This document shows positions 57,587 through 64,000 of a DNA stretch of 64,000 bases, one piece after another. The translations under genes and the position numbers were made by a program. Source of the DNA: Nocardia mangyaensis. Its GTDB lineage: Bacteria > Actinomycetota > Actinomycetes > Mycobacteriales > Mycobacteriaceae. The stretch is from NCBI RefSeq assembly GCF_001886715.1, contig NZ_CP018082.1:5766001-5830000 (forward strand), read 5' to 3'. Numbering within the stretch: position 1 is the stretch's first letter; each line of letters opens with the position of its first letter. Under the pieces are notes generated by a model. That model saw nothing but the letters and a program-made list of their open reading frames with translations. It was not told the origin of the DNA and ran no database searches.

Positions 57587-59179
57587 TCAGATCAGTGACC
57601 CGATGTCGGTGCGGACGAGGTTGTCCAGGGCGCGTTCGGCGAGGGCGGCGATCGTCATCGAGGGATTGCAGGCGGCGGTGTTGCCTGGCATGAGGGCACC
57701 GTCGACGACGTAGAGACCGCGCTGGCCGAGGACGCGGCCGTCGAGATCGCAGACGGCGCCCATGTTGGCGCCGCCGAGCGGGTGCCAGGTGGAGGGGAAG
57801 ACGGCGTTGGTGTCGAGGAGGGTGCTGTGCGGGCCGACGACGCGGTGCACGGTGGGGCCGATGTGGTTGTCCTGGATGACGCGGTCGCCGTCGCCGGGCC
57901 AGCGGAGGGTGGCGTTGTCGCTGCCGGATTCGTAGACGAATTCGCCGCGGCTCGCACTGACGCCGAAGCCGACGATCATGGTGGCGCCGGGGTCGACCGG
58001 CAGCGGCGGGATCGAGGCCTGGATGACGGTGAAGGCGTGCTGGGGGTCGTCCCAGTTCTTGCTGCCGTACACCACCGGTCCGCCCTGGGCGGTGCCGAAT
58101 CCGGCGGCCGGGTCGCGCCATACGTAGATGCGATCCGCATTGGTTCCCCACCCGCGACCGAGCTCGTCGGGTAGGTCGGGGATCTGACCTTTGGCACCCG
58201 CCCGCACCAGCAGCTTCGTGGTGTTCAGACTGCCCGCGGCCAGGATGAGCGCACCGGCGGTGATGATCTTGTTCTCCAGCACGGCCCCCGAGGTGTCGAT
58301 CCGGTCGACGCGCACCACCCAGCGACCATCGGGGGCCCGCTCGATATCGGTCACCTCGTGCTGGGTCTGCACCTCCACCAGACCGGTGGCCTCGGCCGCG
58401 GCCAGGTAGGTGACATCGACCGAGTGCTTGCCGCCGTTGTTCACTCCCATCGCACCGTCGCCATTGCTGTAGGACGGGGCCATCTCCCCACGCAGTTCGG
58501 CCAGCGCGTAGTCCCAGTCGATGGGCATCGGAATCTTCGACAGCGGCAGTCCGGCGTCGCGTACTCGATCCGCGAAGATCCGCGCGGCGGCGTAGTTCTC
58601 GTGCGCGATCAGTTCGTCCGGTGCGGTGGCGAGGCCGAGCATGCGGGCCACGCGCGGGTAGTGGACGCGGTCCAACTCGGCCCAGTCGAGCGCGGCCGGA
58701 AAGTGCGCCTCGAACACCTCGCGGGAGGGTTGGAGCGACATGCCCTGGTAGATCAGCGAACCACCGCCGAGTCCCGCCGCGCACAGCGCGGTCATGCCCG
58801 CCCCCGGAATCGCTTCCACCAGGCCCACATACGGGTCGAAGATCAGCGGCTGCCCGAACAGCGCCGGATGGGACCGATGCCACAGCAGACGCTTGTCGGG
58901 CGCGGAGGCACGGGGGAAGGTCTGCGCGTTGGGCCCGGTGACCCAGCGCCGTCCCCGTTCCAGCAGCAGGACCGGAACGCCGGCCTGGGCCAGCCGCAGC
59001 GCGGCGACGCCGCCGCCGAAACCGGAGCCGATCACCACCGCGCGGCGGTCTTCCCGGGTGAGCGGGATGCCACCGGTACGCGCGGCAATCCCGCCGGCTC
59101 GGGCGACGCCGGGTACGGCCAGGGCGAGTCCGGCGGCCGCGGCGCCGGTCAGCAGGGAACGTCGGGTGAACTCGGGCAT
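57587..59179 (-). CDS. TAT-exported GMC/cholesterol-oxidase-type flavoenzyme
   Basis: 530 residues. Twin-arginine signal TRRSLLTGAAAAGLALAVPG. FAD-binding VVIGSGFGGGVAALRLAQAG; AAGLGGGSLIYQGM; then the catalytic end with THPLGG-like TWHPLGGANMG (His) and GNTAACNPSMTIAALAERA (Asn), matching class I cholesterol oxidases such as ChoE of Rhodococcus. It likely oxidises cholesterol or a related sterol outside the cell. It is divergent from a TetR gene that probably represses it. Confidence 0.88.
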   Translation of the reverse strand: MPEFTRRSLLTGAAAAGLALAVPGVARAGGIAARTGGIPLTREDRRAVVIGSGFGGGVAALRLAQAGVPVLLLERGRRWVTGPNAQTFPRASAPDKRLLWHRSHPALFGQPLIFDPYVGLVEAIPGAGMTALCAAGLGGGSLIYQGMSLQPSREVFEAHFPAALDWAELDRVHYPRVARMLGLATAPDELIAHENYAAARIFADRVRDAGLPLSKIPMPIDWDYALAELRGEMAPSYSNGDGAMGVNNGGKHSVDVTYLAAAEATGLVEVQTQHEVTDIERAPDGRWVVRVDRIDTSGAVLENKIITAGALILAAGSLNTTKLLVRAGAKGQIPDLPDELGRGWGTNADRIYVWRDPAAGFGTAQGGPVVYGSKNWDDPQHAFTVIQASIPPLPVDPGATMIVGFGVSASRGEFVYESGSDNATLRWPGDGDRVIQDNHIGPTVHRVVGPHSTLLDTNAVFPSTWHPLGGANMGAVCDLDGRVLGQRGLYVVDGALMPGNTAACNPSMTIAALAERALDNLVRTDIGSLI

Positions 59180-59235
59180 GGTCGACCTTCATCAGCAGTG
59201 GCGCGATAGACGAGGCAGAGACTGGCCTCATCCTG

Positions 59236-59252
59236 CGGTAACTGTGTTACCG
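59236..59252. promoter_or_regulatory. TetR operator between the oxidase and TetR genes
   Basis: CGGTAACTGTGTTACCG: perfect 7-base arms around TGT. A further half-site GTTACC lies at 59261-59266, just before the TetR start at 59275. It is placed to control both divergent genes. Confidence 0.75.
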
Positions 59253-59274
59253 GCGGCGACGTTACCATTCAAGG

Positions 59275-59868
59275 GTGAGCAGCGGAACAGAATCGGACGC
59301 ATCGGCGAAGATCATCGCGGTCGTGCTGGACCTGCTGCACTCCGACGGCTACGAAGCTGTCCAGCTGCGCGTGGTGGCCGCGCGCGCCCACGTGTCGCTG
59401 GCCAAGATCTATCGTCTCTTCCGCACCAGGGACCAGCTGATCATCGCGGCGCTGCACCAGTGGATGGAGGACAACGCCTACGCCGACATCGCCCCGATCC
59501 AGCCCGGGGAAACGTTGCGCGAGAGCCTGCTTCGCATTCTGCGCACGGTCTTCGAACCCTGGGAGCGCAATCCCGAGATGCTCGTCGCCTACCACCACGC
59601 CCGCACCGGCCCCGGCGGCGAACGCCTCGACAACCAGGGCCTGATCGCGGTCCTGCCGGTCGCCGAGGTCGCCCTGCGCGATCTCGATCCGCGCTATCTG
59701 GAAGACCTCGGCCTGATCATGGGCAACATGGCACTGGCCCTGATCGGCCGGTTCGCCACCGGCAGCCTGCCGATCACCGAGATCCTGTCGACGCTCGAGC
59801 GCACCGCCTACCGGATGACCGCCGACAACGCCGCGGCCGCACGACGCGACGCCCCCGCACCGCGCTGA
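59275..59868 (+). CDS. TetR-family regulator divergent to the oxidase
   Basis: 197 residues from GTG 59275. DNA-binding part: DGYEAVQLRVVAARAHVSLA then KIYRLFRTRDQLIIAAL. The ligand domain ends with EILSTLERTAYRM. The overall shape is like the KstR/steroid-related TetR proteins of actinobacteria, but not close enough to name. It probably senses a sterol or lipid acyl-CoA and represses the oxidase via the dyad at 59236. Confidence 0.9.
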   Translation: MSSGTESDASAKIIAVVLDLLHSDGYEAVQLRVVAARAHVSLAKIYRLFRTRDQLIIAALHQWMEDNAYADIAPIQPGETLRESLLRILRTVFEPWERNPEMLVAYHHARTGPGGERLDNQGLIAVLPVAEVALRDLDPRYLEDLGLIMGNMALALIGRFATGSLPITEILSTLERTAYRMTADNAAAARRDAPAPR

Positions 59869-59996
59869 ACGGCCCCGCAAATCCGTTCCCGCGCAACCAA
59901 AGCTGTTTCCGATCCGGAATTCCGGGCATACGCCCCTTGCAGCGAGCCACCAGGCCCGCCGCGAACAGTGTTTTCCGATCGAACAGGTTGAGTTCC

Positions 59997-60152
59997 ATGA
60001 TTCTTCTCGGTGCAGTACTCCTCATCGCCGGACTGGTGTTCGGCATTCCCCTGCTGAACACCGCGGGCATCATCCTCCTGGTGATCGGCGTTGTCCTCGC
60101 GATCGCCGGCAGCGTCGGCCGTCCCGTCGGCGGCCGACGACACTACTACTGA
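59997..60152 (+). CDS. DUF6131-like small membrane protein
   Basis: 51 residues, two membrane helices back to back (MILLGAVLLIAGLVFGIPLL and GIILLVIGVVLAIAGSVG), ending GRPVGGRRHYY. This size and tail are those of the DUF6131 family, widespread in actinobacteria and of unknown role. The leader includes GGTTGAG before the ATG. Probably co-transcribed with the next small gene. Confidence 0.8.
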   Translation: MILLGAVLLIAGLVFGIPLLNTAGIILLVIGVVLAIAGSVGRPVGGRRHYY

Positions 60153-60187
60153 TGCCGCGTCCACGCATCAGGAAAAGGAGTAATGCC

Positions 60188-60403
60188 ATGGCGACGAACA
60201 CGCCCCGCATCTTGTCGCTCGTGGTCCTGGTCTGGCTGCTCATCGGCATCATCGCCGCTGGTCAGCGTGGCTACTACACGGAACGCGAGCAGAACTGCGC
60301 CACTCTCGGCACCATCGCGGTGACGATGCTGGCGGGCCCGCTCAACTACCTCGGCGTCAATCCCAAGGTCGACAACTGTGAGCTGCCCGCACCGAGTGAG
60401 TGA
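60188..60403 (+). CDS. Small membrane protein
   Basis: 71 residues with one N-terminal membrane helix (ILSLVVLVWLLIGIIAAGQR) and a short exported part with two cysteines (REQNCATLGTIAV, KVDNCELPAPSE). AAAGGAG precedes ATG 60188. It follows the DUF6131-like gene by 35 bases. The motif NCATLGTIAVTMLAGPLNY is conserved in small Nocardia/Rhodococcus membrane proteins as far as I recall; no function known. Confidence 0.7.
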   Translation: MATNTPRILSLVVLVWLLIGIIAAGQRGYYTEREQNCATLGTIAVTMLAGPLNYLGVNPKVDNCELPAPSE

Positions 60404-60405
60404 GT

Positions 60406-60849
60406 TCAAGCCCCGGCCCTGGCGCGGATCAGATCGGCCAGCCGGTCCAGCGACTCCTGGTTGCGGACCGCGAAGAGCAGATCCTGCGCCGGGCCGGGGA
60501 TCAACTGCGCCGGGCCACGGGCGGCGCGTTCGACCATCCGGATGGTGGTGCGCCCCGGCTCGTCCTCGGCGAGGGTGAGCCGGATCCAGGCCGAGCCGAT
60601 CGACCACAGCCGCGCCTCCAACTCGAGGCGGTGCGGCGGGTCGACCGCGCGCACGACGGTCGAGTCGCTGATCAACACCGGCCACAGCCCGAACCGGTAC
60701 CGGATGGCGCTGCCGACCGCGGGCCAGTCCTGGTCGACCCCGCTGATGTGCGAGGCGCCCACCACCCAGCTCGCGTAGAGCCAGCCGTCGGCGAGGGTGG
60801 CGAACGCGGCGCCACGGTCCACCGGGACGGTCACCTCGGCAGTCAGCAT
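60406..60849 (-). CDS. SRPBCC (START-like) family protein
   Basis: 147 residues: MLTAEVTVPVDRGAAFATLA, YASWVVGASHISGVD, then the beta-strand series (HRLELEARLWSIGSAWIRLT) and C-terminal helix DLLFAVRNQESLDRLADLI. SRPBCC folds bind hydrophobic ligands. The stop is two bases from that of the convergent small membrane gene. ATG 60849 is the natural start; the ORF to 61665 is antisense to the transporter. Confidence 0.85.
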   Translation of the reverse strand: MLTAEVTVPVDRGAAFATLADGWLYASWVVGASHISGVDQDWPAVGSAIRYRFGLWPVLISDSTVVRAVDPPHRLELEARLWSIGSAWIRLTLAEDEPGRTTIRMVERAARGPAQLIPGPAQDLLFAVRNQESLDRLADLIRARAGA

Positions 60850-61011
60850 GTCTGATTTCCTCGTCCGTCGCGGGAGTCGAGCCTCTTCAGCGTAATTCGT
60901 GCGAAGGCGGATCGCGCGATGGGTTCGCCGTGGTCGCGGGCGCGCGGCACGCCGAACCGGCGAGATGCCGGAAAATCGCTGTCCGCCGTTTGGACGTGCG
61001 ATTGTTCCCGT

Positions 61012-62499
61012 ATGTCCATGGAACACCAGCGGCTCGGCGACCAGCCCAGCCCTTCCGACGCGGCTGCCGAACGCACCCTGTTCGGGCATCCGATCGGTCT
61101 CACGAATCTCTTCGGAGTCGAGCTGTGGGAGCGTTTCTCCTTCTACGGCATGCTCACGATCCTGGGCTACTACCTCTACTACTCCACCACCGACGGCGGG
61201 CTCGGCCTCGACCAGGGCACCGCGCTCGGCATCGTCGGCGCCTATGGCGGCCTGGTGTATCTGTCCACCGTGCTCGGCGGCTGGATTGCCGACCGGGTGC
61301 TGGGCATGGAGCGCACGGTGCTCTACGGCGGCGTCGTCGTGGTGATCGGTCACCTGGCGCTGGCGGTGTTGCCGGGACTGACCGGGGTCGGCGTCGGCCT
61401 CGTGCTCGTCGCGCTCGGCAGCGGCGCGCTCAAGGCCAACGCCTCTTCCCTGCTCGGCACCCTGTACTCGCCCACGGACGCGCGCGTCGACGGCGGGTTC
61501 ACGCTCTTCTATCTCGGCATCAACATCGGCGCGTTCACCGGCCCGCTGCTCACCGGTCTGCTGCAGCGCGAGTGGGGCTTCCACGCCGGTTTCGGCGCCG
61601 CCGCGGTCGGCATGACCCTCGGTCTGGCCCAGTACGTCGCCTTCCGGCGCAATCTCGGCACGCACGGGCGCGAGGTGCCCAACCCGATCACCCGGCGCGA
61701 GCTGACCCCGATCCTGGCCGCCCTCGCCGTGGGCGCCATCGTGGTCCTGGCGGCGGTGCTGACGACGCTGATCACCCTGGACAACCTCTCCGATGTCACC
61801 ACCGGCGTCATCGTCGTCGCCGCGATCGCCTACTTCGCGGTCATGCTCACCAGCGCGAAGGTGGCCCCGGTCGAGCGGACCAGGGTGGTCGCGTTCATCC
61901 CGCTGTTCATCGCCAACGCGGTGTTCTGGTCGCTGTTCCAGCAGATGTTCACCATGCTCGCGGTGTACTCCGACGAGCGCGTCGACTGGCGGATCTTCGG
62001 GTGGGAGGCGCCGGCGAGCTGGATCGGCTCGGTCGAGCCGGTCTGGATCATCGCGCTCTCGCCGCTGTTCGCGCTGATGTGGACCAAGCTGGGCAACCGG
62101 GCGCCGAGCACGCCGATCAAGTTCGGCCTCGGTGTGATCGGCATGGGTATCGCGTTCTGGCTGTTCGCGCTGCTGTCGGGCTTCGAGGGCAAGACCGTGC
62201 CCGTGCTGGCGGTGTTCGTCATTCTCGGCGGGTTCGCGGTCTCGGAACTGCTGCTCTCACCGATCGGCCTCGCGGTGACCACCCAGCTGGCCCCCGCCGC
62301 GTTCCGCTCGCAGATGATGGCGCTGTACTTCTTCTCGGTCGGTATCGGCACCTCGATGGCCGGCACGCTGGCCCGCTACTACAGCCCCGACAGCGAGACG
62401 TCCTACTTCGGTTTCAGCGGGGCGGCCGCCATCGCCGCAGGTCTGGTCGTCATCGCGTGCGCCCCCTGGATCAAACGCCGCATGCAGGGCGTGCACTGA
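61012..62499 (+). CDS. POT/PTR-family peptide:proton symporter
   Basis: 495 residues with 12-14 membrane segments. PTR2 signatures: VELWERFSFYGMLTILGYYL and FTLFYLGINIGAFTGPLL, the first including the ExxER-type proton-coupling motif (ELWERF). It takes up di- and tripeptides. ATG 61012 (or 61018) lies just before the conserved start; upstream ORF sequence is unlike the family. It is followed 50 bases later by an amino-acid permease gene on the same strand. Confidence 0.92.
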   Translation: MSMEHQRLGDQPSPSDAAAERTLFGHPIGLTNLFGVELWERFSFYGMLTILGYYLYYSTTDGGLGLDQGTALGIVGAYGGLVYLSTVLGGWIADRVLGMERTVLYGGVVVVIGHLALAVLPGLTGVGVGLVLVALGSGALKANASSLLGTLYSPTDARVDGGFTLFYLGINIGAFTGPLLTGLLQREWGFHAGFGAAAVGMTLGLAQYVAFRRNLGTHGREVPNPITRRELTPILAALAVGAIVVLAAVLTTLITLDNLSDVTTGVIVVAAIAYFAVMLTSAKVAPVERTRVVAFIPLFIANAVFWSLFQQMFTMLAVYSDERVDWRIFGWEAPASWIGSVEPVWIIALSPLFALMWTKLGNRAPSTPIKFGLGVIGMGIAFWLFALLSGFEGKTVPVLAVFVILGGFAVSELLLSPIGLAVTTQLAPAAFRSQMMALYFFSVGIGTSMAGTLARYYSPDSETSYFGFSGAAAIAAGLVVIACAPWIKRRMQGVH

Positions 62500-62548
62500 C
62501 TCGCTCCGGGTGACCCCGGCGACGTTCGTACAGAAGGAGAGGAAGACC

Positions 62549-64000
<1,452 letters not shown>

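Noticed and set aside
57567..59231. 554-codon minus-strand ORF overlapping the oxidase
   Set aside because: Different frame from the oxidase with Arg-rich low-complexity content; the oxidase frame carries signal peptide and catalytic residues.
60930..62513. 527-codon plus-strand ORF in another frame of the peptide transporter
   Set aside because: Arg/Ala-rich shadow; the transporter frame has all PTR2 signatures.

Overview
The window is about 70% GC with leaderless and GTG/TTG starts. It carries phoH2-glyA-coaA, a short-chain Z-prenyl synthase, the mycothiol amidase mca and Ag85-like and cholesterol-oxidase genes. This points to a mycolic-acid actinomycete, most likely Nocardia. From memory of the M. 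tuberculosis map, 0-44 kb is an inverted, expanded version of Rv1095 to Rv1072: phoH2, glyA, coaA, Z-FPP synthase, hemolysin III, YyaL, [insertion], Rv1083-like gene, mca, Rv1081c-like gene, greA, metB, [insertion], cbs, SGNH lipase, fadA3, Bax-inhibitor protein. lipU and pra are not seen.

Layout. 0-17 kb is mostly housekeeping, with a MerR-type promoter in front of an F420-type oxidoreductase and a class III cyclase. 17-28 kb is an insertion relative to M. tuberculosis. It holds a GAF regulator, a VapBC pair, a B12-dependent ethanolamine pathway (aldehyde dehydrogenase, DUF779, permease, eutB, eutC), a NUDIX gene and a low-GC RloA/RloB-type ATPase-TOPRIM pair that is probably anti-phage. 28-31 kb is mca, its neighbours and greA with a structured leader. 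31-41 kb is a second accessory stretch: acyl-CoA dehydrogenase, two related channel-like membrane genes, TetR plus a truncated flavoprotein, an erm methyltransferase with a WhiB7-like promoter and a leader peptide, a toxin-antitoxin pair, MarR, and a decayed toxin-antitoxin remnant.

41-51 kb returns to core genes (SGNH lipase, thiolase, Bax inhibitor, RlmG-type methylase), then lipoproteins, a serine hydrolase and a GntR regulator. 51-57 kb is gene-poor and worn: fragments, a frameshifted gene and an IS5-type transposase stub surround an ECF42-type sigma operon whose divergent promoters are near-identical copies. 57-64 kb has NUDIX, a TAT-exported GMC/cholesterol oxidase with a divergent TetR regulator and clear operator, small membrane proteins, an SRPBCC protein and two transporters, the last cut by the window edge.

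The most interesting items are the erm control region (WhiB7-like promoter, leaderless 17-residue peptide with an R-L-R motif, hairpin hiding the erm ribosome site), the twin ECF promoters at 53.1-53.2 kb, a 21-base element shared by the two ethanolamine transcription units, the greA leader, and the RloAB pair. No tRNA, rRNA or CRISPR array was recognised.
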